DNA from: Nemertoderma westbladi
Lineage: Eukaryota; Xenacoelomorpha; Nemertodermatida; Nemertodermatidae
Assembly (NCBI GenBank): GCA_032718475.1
Contig: JAUCBJ010007673.1
Coordinates: forward strand, 1-64,000
Direction: 5' to 3'
DNA: 64,000 nucleotides
Shown: piece by piece, positions 41,523-52,941 of the stretch
Layout: every line of letters begins with the position of its first letter
How positions within the stretch are numbered: the stretch's first letter is position 1
Position numbers and translations under genes: made by a program
The notes under the pieces: model-generated
Seen by the model: the letters and a program-made list of their open reading frames with translations, nothing else
Told to the model about the DNA's origin: nothing
The model's database searches: none

Positions 41523-42322
41523 TTGTAGGTATCAATATGAGCAAAAGATGAGATTTTTGAGAGACTTTCAGACACCATCAGTGCAATGGTCTCCCGCTAG
41601 AGGGCCACATGTCTAAACATTAAATGCCCTCCCATTTCTTTGCTTTTAATCCGTTTAAGCTGAAACTTGGCAGATATGTATTAGACCATTAGCTGTGACT
41701 TTCAAAGGAGGCGAATCCATCTGCAGTTCTCCAGTCTGCCGCTAGAGGGCCAAATGTCTGAAAGTGAAATCGTTGTCGTCGTTATGATATTGACATGCTT
41801 ATAACTTTGTCGAATTTAAAGCTGCCAAGTTGAAAATTTGTTTTGTTGAAAATCAGTTCAACAGTCACCCGCTATAGGACTACTTTATGCCTGAAAGTGA
41901 ATAGATTCTCCCGTCTCATTGATTTTAATCAGTTTAAGCTGAATCTTGCCATATATTCTGGACCACATGCTGCGTCTTTGTGGGGGGGGGGGGGGGGGGG
42001 GGGAGATTTAATCGGTCTGCCGCTATACGACGAAATTTCTGAAAGTGAGATCCGTCTCTCATTTCGTTATCCGTTATTCAAGATTAAACTTGGCCGATGT
42101 ACGTATGTACTATTCATCCATAGGCTGTGTCTTTGTGGGGCTGGAGACCCTAATCCATCTTCAGTTCTCACTATACCGCTAGAGTCAGAAATGTCTGAAT
42201 AGAAATGAAAGAGGTAAAAAGTGATTAGGCGAAATCTGCTTAAAATTTGCTAATACAGTAATACTTTCGAATTAGTACTTAAATTAAATTTAAGTCACGT
42301 GCTGCGCGAAGGCCCAACTTCG
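41523..42322 (+). mobile_element. Repeat R1, right part
   Basis: It continues R1 from the TTGTA duplicate with GGTATCAATATGAGC, finishes the tandem unit opened at 20401, and contains a further unit (41768 onward) and a G homopolymer (41983-42003). It ends GCGCGAAGGCCCAACTTCG, followed by TGT (42323-42325), the partner of 19976-19978. The inner parts of the two ends are inverted repeats (CGAAGTTGG...GCCTT-GCG), but the left end has about 11 extra outer bases. Confidence 0.75.
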
Positions 42323-43081
42323 TGTAAACTCTAGATTATGTTTGATGGTACAAACACAACGTCATACTTACGTATGTTGGATGATACATCGGTAATGTTA
42401 CATCCTGTTTATATACAACCGCAGAAGCTCGCAAAATGGCATGGCTGGCCACAACTAGTACCAATAATATATTCATTTATAATATGTTCAGACTTTATCT
42501 ATATAATATCACTATATAAACTACATAATAACTATATAACTACATATTTAACTAACTTCATTAACTGTATATTGTATAATAAGACAATAGTTAGGATTAA
42601 TTAATTAGTTAATAAATTAATCAGAATTACAATAATATGACACTAAATGTTACTAGCTCACGTGTATATTGTATAGTATAAATCATGCATTATCATATCA
42701 AATTATTCTAAACTATTTTCATAAAAGTCTACAACACATGTTGTTATAAAATTATTTGCGTATAACATGTAAAACATTTATGCATTGGATATATGCGTAA
42801 ATGGTAATTAATAATTCACAATATATTTTATGCTGACATTAGCCAAGTTTAGGCAGTAACGTGGATCTATATGTGCAATGATTATTATATAAGGGTTTAT
42901 ACATTTAGGTACTCCTGTTGCCAACACTCAAGATAAACATTGCAGTTGGAAAACTATTCGCCAGGTCAGTCAGTGCCAGACGAGACGTATGTAGATCGGT
43001 ATGCAAAAGATGGCCTATATTGCTATTCGACCAACTGCTTCTCACAACTTATATCTTACCCTAAATGACTTGGGTGGAGTC
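42323..43081. other. Host DNA, no gene seen
   Basis: AT-rich DNA without supported exons, RNA genes or repeats. An 88-codon frame at 42338-42604 has no recognisable similarity and is probably chance. Confidence 0.4.
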
Positions 43082-43327
43082 GGGTGTAAATGCTACGCCG
43101 ACAACCGACAGCCGACAGCCGACAACTACTGCCGACAACAGACAACATCAAAATATGAAAATGTAACCTGAGATCGTGACTCTCGTTTATTGTTTTGGTT
43201 AGAATAACCTTCAACTGTAACCTGTTCATTTCCCTCAATTAATGAATAACATTAATTAGCTTTAATAGTGGTTGTTGGCGTTGGCGTTGGTTGTCGGTAG
43301 TCGGGTGTCAGCATAGCATTTACACCC
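43082..43327. mobile_element. MULE-like MITE with 9-bp TSD
   Basis: Ends GGGTGTAAATGCTA and TAGCATTTACACCC are inverted repeats extended inward by GC(C/T)GAC. The flanks GGTGGAGTC at 43073-43081 and 43328-43336 are identical. Internal arms are (CCGACAG)n on the left and (GTTGGC)n on the right and can pair, so the whole 246 bp can fold back. A 9-bp duplication suits Mutator-like elements; if the first base pair C/G is counted in the TIR, the duplication shrinks to 7 bp. Confidence 0.75.
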
Positions 43328-43336
43328 GGTGGAGTC

Positions 43337-45540
43337 CTGGCTTCAGGCCTTCCAAGAGGCAGACATAATATCTGCAAGCCCTATATTATTTTATGTACAA
43401 AAATTGTTGCTGTCACAAGTTAGACCTGAAATTAATCTGCGTTGATTGGGTGACTGAATTGTTGCGATACCGAGTCGTGTGGTTGCCGCGCTGTATCGTA
43501 AACGTGAGCTTGTGGACTACGCGGCCAGCCAGGTATGGATGGTTCATACAGTTAGTAAAAAGGTCTGATGTTTCGGTAGACTATGATATGTATATTGTTC
43601 GTTGGTTATAATAGACTGTGTCAGCTGATTAATGTACAGCTACCAAACCTGGCCTTCTCTATAGTTACATGGGTATGTTATACATTATAACACTGTATTG
43701 TCCATCCTCTCTCCAATAAGCTTTTCGAGAACCAATATGCATTCCCTTTATATTTATTGGTGATATCTACTTAACAACGAAATCTTAGGCCCATAATATT
43801 ATTGTGCTATTATATTTGCTCTGATTAGAGGTAGCCATAGCTTTGGTTCCGGCGCTTAACAAACTCGATAATTAATAGCCGAGCCAATAGCAGGGGTTTA
43901 TACTTAGATTAATGTTACATTTCATACAACAGGTTGACCTCTGTACAGAGTAGCTCCCTATAAGTATAGTACACTCTATTTCTCATGTGTCATTAATTCA
44001 CATTGTCAGTATGTAGGTAGCTAGCTTGTCGGTTTGTGCTGTCATCTATTTAGCAGTGCAGTACATCAGTCTTGGCCATCTAAGGCCTACAGTTATAGCG
44101 GTCACTTAATTTTGGTTACCACACGCGCTCACGCATGCACTCACACACGCGCTCACGCATGCACTCACGCACGCACACACGAATTATATTCAAATGCAGT
44201 TCTGTTGTTCGATGGTGCTATTGTCTCTTTGTCAGCGTGAGCAGTTTGGAGAATCAAATCAATTACAAACTTTGGAAGCCGTGTCTCTCTGGTCTGTTAG
44301 TTCGTGCTGGTTTTTCATTGTGCAGATTATTCAATGCCAGTAAGTCACCTTTTCTGTTATTTCCAATACTTGTTATGTTTGTAAATGTAAATGTGGGACA
44401 TTAGTTTCTAGGCTTATTGACAGCGATTGATTATATTATAGATACATTTTTTATACAATGAACCACTCTGCAATTTTCACATCCTCAGCCCCATAGCCAG
44501 ATCCCTAGCAGCCCGCTGTAAGAGTTTGAACAAAACACCCCCCCAGATATCACTGCATCAGCAACCCTCGGCCAGACAGTCAAACCCCATGGACTACTCC
44601 ATCCTCACAATTCGTGCGTGTGAACCAGTGATGCTGCGCTGACTGATGCTGCTGCTACTGCAGCTGCACTGCACATCGGGCTGGAGATCCAACTATCAGT
44701 GGGCTGCTACTCGCCTGGTGTATTATCTACGGGGAGGTATATTCGCCACGTACTCACAATCTTATTCATATGACCCATAGCGGTCACTAACCCCAACAAC
44801 ACTATATTGCACCTAAGTTTCCCATATGGTTTAATGGTGAGATTGTTCCCCTTAATTGATTCGGTGCCAACCGAATCTACCATTATTGTTATTGGGTTGC
44901 AAATATCTGGATTGGTTTCCCTCCGAGGACGCTTTGTAATCGATTTTTCGCACCTCTGTAGGCAAACATACACTCTGTCATGATTCTGATTTAAAAATGC
45001 AATAATCACTACACAATTATTACCTATTTCCACCTCTCCCACCATAATATTTCATTCCGTTAATATCAAATATTACAACATATTTCCATCCCAAACATCC
45101 TTAACCACCCTCACCCACAATTCCAACCAATATTGCTGGCTACTCCCCTACAAATCATTGCTATCCAATGAAGGAGATTGCTACACAACCTCCCTCCTTT
45201 CTATCATTGGCCTCTTAGTACGCCAACCTTCACCCACCTATTAGTCTCACCCAGTTATTAATAAAGGAATAATTGATAACCAGCAAACTCTATTGCCATT
45301 CATCATCAGTAATCGGTTATTGGTCAGTCTAACAACCACGTATTAATTATATTTTACATGGGTTGAATGTAAAATCACTGCACAAGAAAGACAAACTGTG
45401 TTTAGGTGATAATTAGGGGTCAACTTCTTATTGACCCCACACTGGGTTTAAAAGGGGCCACATTTGGATGAAAAAATGAGTCCAAAAACCAGCCTTCATA
45501 GTTGGCCACCTCGACAGCTAAACTAGGCTTTGCTCTAATT
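43337..45540. other. Host DNA with a CA/CG-rich microsatellite, no gene supported
   Basis: An imperfect (CACGC/CATGCACT) repeat lies at about 44120-44180 (two units CACGCGCTCACGCATGCACT). A perfect short hairpin GGGGTCAA...TTGACCCC is at about 45416-45438. A 112-codon minus-strand frame (44707-45045) has even composition, but I cannot match it to any family and list it only as noticed. Confidence 0.45.
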
Positions 45541-45558
45541 GGACTTCTTTCTTCCCAG

Positions 45559-45591
45559 GCCAGCCTTAGCGGGTTCGTGGTTGCTGGGAAG
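45559..45591 (+). other. Candidate 33-nt microexon, copy 1
   Basis: A strong acceptor CTTCTTTCTTCCCAG is followed by 33 bases (which could read ASLSGFVVAGK) and by donor AAG/GTAAGA. The same arrangement recurs 119 bp downstream. There is no homology to a known protein and no visible partner exons, so this is a splice-signal observation only. Confidence 0.35.
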
Positions 45592-45677
45592 GTAAGACGT
45601 TACCACCAAGGACTGAGTTTGGCTGACTAGCCTTGAAGTGAGCTCTGCTCCATGGTATTGCACTTCTTTCTTCCCAG

Positions 45678-45710
45678 GCCGGCCTTAGTGGGTTTGCGGT
45701 TGCTGGGAAG
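45678..45710 (+). other. Candidate 33-nt microexon, copy 2
   Basis: A tandem copy of the unit at 45559-45591 (period 119 bp), with identical acceptor and donor signals. Four of 33 bases differ, two of them silent in the GCC frame (product AGLSGFAVAGK). The flanking intron-like bases are conserved too, so coding selection cannot be claimed. Confidence 0.35.
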
Positions 45711-45844
45711 GTAAGACGTTACTGCCTTGGACTGAGATAGATCTCTGGCTAACTAGCCCCAGAGTGCTTGCACACGCTGTCCACTGGCTACTTAGTTCGT
45801 CTCAGGACCGACATTTAGTTTTGGGTGCAGAATAGCAGTGTGAA

Positions 45845-47150
45845 AGTCTCAAATATTTTCGGACGTATTTGGTGGAAATACACTCACAAACGCATATATT
45901 AATTCGTAGCTGGGAATACGAGTTTTTTTGTTCGACCTGGGGAAAGAGATAGGGGTGAAATACATACACTCCTTCGTAAGTGCGTCCTGTATAATACCAA
46001 TGGCGCGACTTGCAGTGAAGATCTGCGCTAGCTTCCCAAGCTCATATGTATCGAAGTACAATCAACTCGTCTACACTTTCAATGTCTTGGCTAAAAGGGC
46101 AATCCCAACTAGCGTGTCCTTTTAGTTGACAGTAATAACGGTATTGCGTCATAAATTAGGGGCAAACCGCAAACATATGCTTGTTGTTGATCAGGCAATA
46201 AGCACAGTAAATCTCCATAGCTGGTTGATCCTCAAAATAAGACAAAAGCTCTTCTGATTCTGGTGAAGTAGAATCTCGGTATGCTTCTCCACTACCTGAT
46301 TCCTTTCGTCACATTGACATCACTTTTCTTCTAAGAAATCAGATAGGGAGTATACATATCTCGAATCGATATCTTTCTCTAGGTTCTCGATTTGAATTTC
46401 CATTACTGAGTATCCCGAGGGTATCTTGGGTTGGGTCGCTACAGGACGGAGGAATGCGGGTTCTAGGTGCAAACATCTTTAAAGATGGCAAACCCAGTGC
46501 TAACCAGTTTCTCAGCAGCGGCATCCTGGAGGCTGAGTTTGATCCACACGTGATCTTTGAACTGACTATCAACGTTCCGAAACGGAGTCAGAAAGTGCCT
46601 AAAACATTCATATCGAATGAACTTATTATGTTTGTATTACGCTCGTATTTTAGGAAGTTAACCTGGGATGAAGGGGTGAGAACGCATTCTTCGGCTGCAC
46701 ACATCAGCTAACCATCCAGAAAGTGCGGTGTTCTCAAATATGGCGTAGATGGCCAAGGAAGTACGGAGGAGAACACTCGTGAAACTATAAACTGCGCCAA
46801 TCGCGATATGCTTCTCCTCGAGCTGATTCTCTCTTCTGGTCGTCTGAGTGTTTCCCTAAAAACTCATGGTAGAAAATACACGCATTCGAGGTTGATGTCA
46901 TGATCGATTCGTGGTTTATCGCGACATTACGTTGTCTTTGCGCATGGAATCGAAATAAAACCATCTCAGTTTATATGTCTAGATCATCTGTATCTCATAG
47001 ATCAATAGGGTTTCCCATAGTTAGGAAATCCATATACGTATAATTTCGATGAATGTAACGCAAGGTGAATTTTCGATATATAAATTCATGCTGGAGTTGT
47101 ACTTTGGTCATCGGTGACTCGATGTAGGGTCCATCATCCGCTGCAGTTTC
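45845..47150 (-). pseudogene. Decayed BEL ORF3 fragment (element E)
   Basis: Read on the minus strand, pieces align in order with ORF3 of D. About 47150-46880 matches the N-terminal part (D 52860-52650, including the sequence for VLFKYHTQ-like residues). About 46820-46720 and 46700-46330 match the region after the exonuclease-like centre (D 50240-49980). About 46240-45845 matches the zinc-knuckle end (D 49600-49205). Stops and frameshifts are everywhere, and the exonuclease-like centre appears deleted, as in element A. It has no adjacent LTR of its own that I can see. It is clearly older than A, B and D. Confidence 0.7.
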
Positions 47151-47435
47151 CACCTTGGTGTAGTGGTTGCATTGAATTCACATCTCCTGTAGGTCGTGGG
47201 TTCGATCCTCACATGGACCAGGGCAGTTTTCGTTTCGGCACGAATGCTTTAAAGGGACCAGCCAGGGCGCATCTCTGCCTTGCATCCTTAAGTGGTAGTG
47301 AAATGAGTACTGGTGTTTCCTCTGGGGAGTAAAGTTCTGGGGGGACCGCACTGGAAATAAGTTGTCAGACTTTGAGCGTAATCCCTGGCATAGTGGCTGA
47401 AGAAAATTTACTTTTATTTTACTTTGCAGTCTATT
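47151..47435 (+). mobile_element. tRNA-derived SINE-like sequence
   Basis: The head has tRNA-type pol III boxes: TGTAGTGGTTGCATTGAATT (A-box-like) and GGTCGTGGGTTCGATCC (B box, 47193-47209). A non-tRNA body follows (GGCACGAATGCTTTAAAGGG ... AGTTCTGGGGGGACCGC) and the sequence ends in a T-rich tail near 47410-47430. It abuts the decayed ORF3 fragment at 47150. No target duplication was identified. Insertion into the old element E is likely. Confidence 0.6.
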
Positions 47436-47462
47436 TACTAATATCACCGCTTAATAGACTAT

Positions 47463-48638
47463 TGTTCGCGCTTTCAGACCTTTAGCAGTTTAACCTGCCA
47501 AATTGGGATGTCTTCTAGATAATAGATAGTCTTTAGCCTATGACGAGTATTTGATACACTACATTAGCCGAAGCCAGTCTATGCGCGATCATTCACCCGC
47601 TGGATATACCCGGGAGACTGGATTCGGAAGCCTAACCGTATTGCGGTGTAGGCCTACTGTATTATTCGACTGATCGTAATATATAATCTCTGACAAATAT
47701 TATTCACTTTCGGGAAATATTAACAGTTCCTTTAGGACGTGGCGCTCTAAATATGTAAACAGAGTTATGACTTAAACTAGACACAACGGGATGGCTATAG
47801 ATTCACGTATATGGCGCATTCTTTAGGAGATGCTTTGTTATCAGTCACAATCATACACAATACTGCACAATGCTGCACACTGATCTGCCGACCTTCACTA
47901 ATTTTAGTCACATATAAAGAGAACAACAGACAATACATGTAGTGCCTATGAAATAGCATTAGATTCACTTCAAAACCACTTTAATGTAAGTCGCAATCGT
48001 TATATGTAACCGGTCTCTCTAACCTTCAGTATATCAAGAAGATCGAGGGTTTGTAATTATTTATCGGTATTCCCAATATAATAATATTCCATCAACAGAT
48101 ATAATGAATAACCGACAGTAAATAGCAGTACAAATGTTAAGGTATGAATTGATATGATATGTGAGTTATGATTGTAAACATGCGATAACAGATATACGTT
48201 CTATAATTAAGCCTACTAATGTTGGGCTAAAGACTGAAAACACAGAGATTCCAAAAGCCGGTCTTCTGGGCTCAGGACAAAATGTAAACATTGACCCATA
48301 ATGCATTGCGCGATTTCTCGGAGGTTTCTGTACAAAAAGCAGGAGAATCGCTCTGATTGGTTGACCGAACAAAGAAACATCAGAGAACAAGGAAAAAGCT
48401 ATACGTGTACAGCTCAGCTGTTAGCTGTCGTCATAGTAACTACACTGTTTCAAGAGGATCTAGCGCATTGCGTCACAGAATTGCTAATTATGTCCGCTAA
48501 AGTACACATACAGAAGAAATAGCTTTTATGTCCCCTAAAACACCAGTACAGTAAGGATACGGCCTTTTATGCCTGTTAAACCAACTACAGAGTACTTTAT
48601 GGGGAAAATAACCGGTTAATTCCGCAAAAGCTTTTACA
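47463..48638 (-). repeat. Element D 3' LTR
   Basis: On the minus strand it starts TGTAAAAGCTTTTGCGG and ends GCGCGAACA. It is a diverged homologue of the A LTR along its whole length (for example the CCGGGAGACTGGATTC block near 47610 and GTTCCTTTAGGACGTGGCGC near 47730). At 1176 bp it is shorter through small deletions. The TATA box of A is not preserved. The flank next to its end is ATAGT on the minus strand, but the matching 5' duplicate is out of view. Confidence 0.88.
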
Positions 48639-48646
48639 CCGCTCCC
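48639..48646 (-). promoter_or_regulatory. Element D polypurine tract
   Basis: GGGAGCGG on the minus strand, directly before the LTR start, as in A. The preceding CCCATTTTCT is shared with A as well. Confidence 0.65.
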
Positions 48647-48716
48647 AGAAAATGGGATTTAAGTCTATAAAATATAACAAATCACAGTTTCTAAAATATA
48701 AAAATACTCTAAACAG

Positions 48717-51700
48717 TTAGTCTTTCTTACGCGGACGGCGTTTACGCAGTTTTTTGAGGCTAGCAAGAGTCCTTTTCTCTTTGGGGCGAGCCACTTTACT
48801 AGGAGGGCTGTAACTCCTGGGTGAAGGGTGCAATACAATTGCATCAGAAGGTTTAGGATTACGATCGGTGTATCCGCCGGTCGAGGTACCTGGTTGATCG
48901 ATATCAACTTCAGTGGAGCGAGGTCTAACAGCCTTTAGGGCGCGTCTTAGGACAGCAGCTCCTACGGGTCCTTGACGGGTCGTTTGGACAATGGCGGTAG
49001 GTGGACCGTGAGTGGTGAGAAACTTCCTCGGTTTAATGGTTCTTTCCAGCTCGCGTTCTCGGGCTCGATATTCGTAGGGCCGTCGAGATACTTCCTGTAA
49101 CTCAGGGTGCGAGTTGATAAATAAATCTCCATACTCAGGGTCTTGACGGATGAAATTGATCAAATGGTATGAAGTAATATCGTTAGGATTGACGTTCCTG
49201 AGATATTTTCGAATTTGGTGGAAATACACTCACCAACACGCTTCATTAGTTCGTAACTCGGTGTGCGTGTTTTTTGTTCAACAGATGCGAATAAATAAGG
49301 ATGGAACGCGTAAACTCCCTCGTAAGAGCGTCCAGGGTAATAGCGATGGCGGGACTCACAATGTAAATCCGCGTTCGCTTCCCAAGCTCGAATGTAGCGC
49401 AGGGTAATCATCTCATCTACGCTTTCTAAATCGCGGTTAAAGGGGCAATTATAACTGGCATGTCCTTTAAGTTGACAGTGGTGGCATTGAGTCATAAATT
49501 GGGGGCAGACTGCAAAAATGTGCGAGTTATTAAGTCTGCAATACGCACAACAGATCTCCATCATCGGTTGTTCGTGGAAATAGGAGCAGGGTACGTCTGA
49601 GTCCATAGGGGTGAAATGGTCTCTCGATGCGCATAATCGACAACGTTTTCGAGAAACATAGTTGGCGTGTCGATAATCGTATGCGGTGAGACATTGTGGA
49701 CCTTGATACCACTCTAAGACGTAGTCGTTATCGCTGCTCCGGGGCGCTGTAGGCTGAATCGCCTCAGATTCTAAGCATATTGGTTCGTCTTCCAATTGCA
49801 TAGCTGAGGTAGGTGCGGCTGTCTCTGCAAGCGGACCCACTGTCTGAACTTCCACGACAGAATAACCCGTGGGTATTCGGGGTCTTTGTATAACAGATGA
49901 ATGTAAGTTCTGTATACAAACGTCCTGAAAAAGGGCAAATCCCGCGCTGTTTAGCTTCTCCGCAGCTGAGTCTCTTAGGCTGAGTTTGGTCAGAGCGCGG
50001 TCCTTGAACTGACTATCAACGTTACGGAACGGAGTCAGAAAGCGCCTGAAACATTCGAAGCGGATGAATTTATTGTGTTCATCTAACTTGGCGAGTTTGG
50101 TTCCAAGTATTAAGGGATGGGCGCGTATGGTACGACTGCACACATCGGCTAGCCAACCGGCAAGTGCTGCGTTTTCAAAGATCGTGTATATAGCTAAGGA
50201 GGGACGAAGTGGAACACTCATAAAGCTATACACGGCGCCAGGTGCGGACAATGGTCCATCAAAGTATAAACGAGAATAATGATCTCCATATACTTGTTGG
50301 TAATTGATAGGATTTCCAACCTTGAAATTCCATCCGTATTCTTGAAAGGCGAGATGTCCGATGGAGGTTCGTTGTACTTTAGTAATGCCGCTGGGTGTAT
50401 TGGCATACATAGTGCGGAAGAAACCTCGGCCTTCTGCCCAGGGAGCAATCAGCTGAGTATCAATGAAAGGGTATGGAATGTTCTCCATATTCCGAAAGTC
50501 GTTTTGTAGATCTCCATAAACAGCTGAGCCGATTTTAAGGATTCTTTCGTTAAACAACATCTCGAGCACGGGCTGGGGTAACATCGATCCATCGATACCC
50601 ATGGCCGGTTTGCGCTCGGTGTCGGTGACGTAACGCTGCGCGAGTTCAAATTGTCCATGTCGGAGTTTCTTTTGTGTCTCAGTAAGAGTTTCAAAAGAAT
50701 AATCAATCACATCGGAACACGCTCGAGTAAATACGTGGGTAGAACCAGCGAGTCCTCGTATGTGTATCATCCGCGTAGTTCCCAGTTCTCCAACCGGAAC
50801 GCTACCTTCGTTATCGTAAGTGACAACTCCATACATATCGATAACGTTAAGAGTCTCGTTCCACTCTTTAGTGGCGTTCTCGAGGGTCATTCCCACTGGG
50901 TGCCACAAGGTAGCACATTCGCTAGCATTAGGTAGATCTCTATACTTTAAGTATTGTGTAGTACATGTTTCCACATCTCCATATCGTTGTATTCTTTCCT
51001 CCTCGAATAACACGTCAAGATTCCAGTGTACTAATCGAGTTTTGATGAATCCATCAAGATTATGCGGAGGTATTGTTTCTTTCTCTATTCTGGAAACATT
51101 ATATGGTTTTCGAAATGAGTTTATTTTAACTAACTGATCCAGATGTTTCTGCAGTTGTTCGAGTTCGACAAGATCGAGAGGATTTATTAGTGGTAGAAAC
51201 CTCAGACTATGTGTAGGATCTTCCGGTTTTACCATGTAATATTGTGTTAGATTGACGTAATAAGGGTGATCTTTGATCCCATAAAACGAGTCCGGTAAAG
51301 GTCTAGCGCGTATGTTAACATTGTGTACCATGCGATGGACAAGATCCGCTCTATTGTCCGGAGGTTCAATGAGTATACCATCGACACGAGCGGCTTCGAT
51401 GGGCGGATGTTGCAACATGGGAGCGTCAGCAATAAGATCTCGAGATCTTAGGTTGATATCAACCGGTTGGGGTTGTACCGTCGCAAAGAGTTTGTCTCCG
51501 AAATGGGGAACCATCGAGGGATGAAGGATGGTTTTAGAGTAGAGATCCGTCATAAGGATTTGAGCTTCGGGTTGGGCTAAAGCTGCTTCTTCTCTCTCAT
51601 CTAGTTCTATATGTCTCTCCTCGAGCTGATTTTCCTCCGCTTGTTGTTGTAGACGCTCATCTAGGAACTCTTGTAAAGAGTAGGTTCGTCCACGTTTGAT

Positions 51701-52941
51701 GTCCTCCTCGAGATTTTGTATTTCTCTATCGAACTGGGGTAAAGCTAATTCCTTCACCGCTTGTACTTGTTGCTGCAATTTACGTTTCTCCAAACAATCG
51801 TAAGTTCCCTTTCCGATTTTCTGCCGAATAGCGTCTAACGCGTTTCGTACGACGCTCTCTTCGACTTCCGTAACGGGTTGTATTGGGGTGAAGCCGGGAC
51901 GGTTGTACGGGTTAAACGGCGATATTATATGACCGCGTCCTAATCCGGCTAGGTAGGGTTGGCGAATATCTAGCGAGCCTACTACCGGAGTGCCACCGAT
52001 CAACTGTTCGGGTAACACTAGATCTTTGAACAGTGAGTACAGTTCGGGAGGATCAGTGATACTATTAGGATCAAGAGTCTGAGGTCTAACTGAGGAATGA
52101 GGAGGTCTGACCGAGTATTCCGGAACTCTGATCATTGGTTTATTCAAGGATCGTTTGAGTCGAGCGACCGTAGGTGATACGTCGAACAGGTTTCGCTCGA
52201 AACTCCCATAAGTATATCATGTAAAACTGTGTTTAGCGCAACGTCTCCGCGGATGTTTATGTCTTTCCGTTTGCTGATTGGGTCTAGGGCATTCGTCGCA
52301 GTAATACCAAAGACGCACGTCCTGCAGGGGAAACGCGGGTGATTGTTCTCCAGTTTTACAATATTCCTCCATCTGTTCGAAGCTATCTGGGATGACAGGT
52401 AGCGGTCGATCGGCGGTAAGATACATCATAGTGAAATAGAGTCGTTTGAGTTCTATCATAGGATCATGATGTATACCTTGAGGATATCGAGTTTCGAGAT
52501 TTTTTTGGCTAGCAATTCCAGATAATCGTTGAAGTCGCTGCGTTTATCCGGTTCTTCAACGTCTTCCCTTGCGAGTCTGTTTCGAATAGAGTTCTCGTGT
52601 TTTATTCTCGGTTTATCATTCCGACTCCGCTGGGTATGATATTTAAATAAAACCATTTCCCTTTCGGTGTCTACGTCGTCCGTATCGTGTAAATCGATAG
52701 GATGGCCAGTAGTTAAGAAGTCCATATACGTACCATTACGATGCGTATAGCGAGCGGTGAACTTTCTATAATCCAATTCATGCGTAAGTTGCTCCGGGGA
52801 CATTGGCGGTTCAATATAACGACCATCATCCTCCGTAGTAGTGGAACCAGCGTCGCCGGGTATCAAGCTATCGACAAACGCTTGCAAAGGTAGAGTATAT
52901 CTCTCCCTGATACCAAGATCATCTTCTATCAACTCAGTCAT
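48717..52941 (-). pseudogene. Element D ORF3: exonuclease-like, zinc-knuckle protein, broken by frameshifts and a stop
   Basis: The start at 52941 (MTELIEDDLGIRERYTL) is shared with A. Open pieces are 52941-52456, 52459-52217, 52147-49160 and 49229-48717, separated by a frameshift, a stop and another frameshift. The second piece carries CDEC...CAKH (CxxC/CxxH). Numbering from 52147, the third holds TYDNEG (D445, E447), RMIHIRG, HVFTR, ILKIGSAVYGDL (D546), FIDTQ, YTIFE (Y654, E658), then CRLC (C836), CAYC (C867) and CHHCQLKGHASYNC (C888). The last piece ends in the basic tail KKLRKRRPRKKD. The same residues occur in the same order in element B (D471/E473, D561, Y666/E670) although overall identity is low, which argues that these residues were kept by selection. 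The family role is as proposed for B; this copy cannot make a full protein. Confidence 0.8.

Noticed and set aside
44707-45045. 112-codon minus-strand ORF as a gene
   Set aside because: No family was recognised, there are no splice sites or neighbours, and the length is possible by chance.
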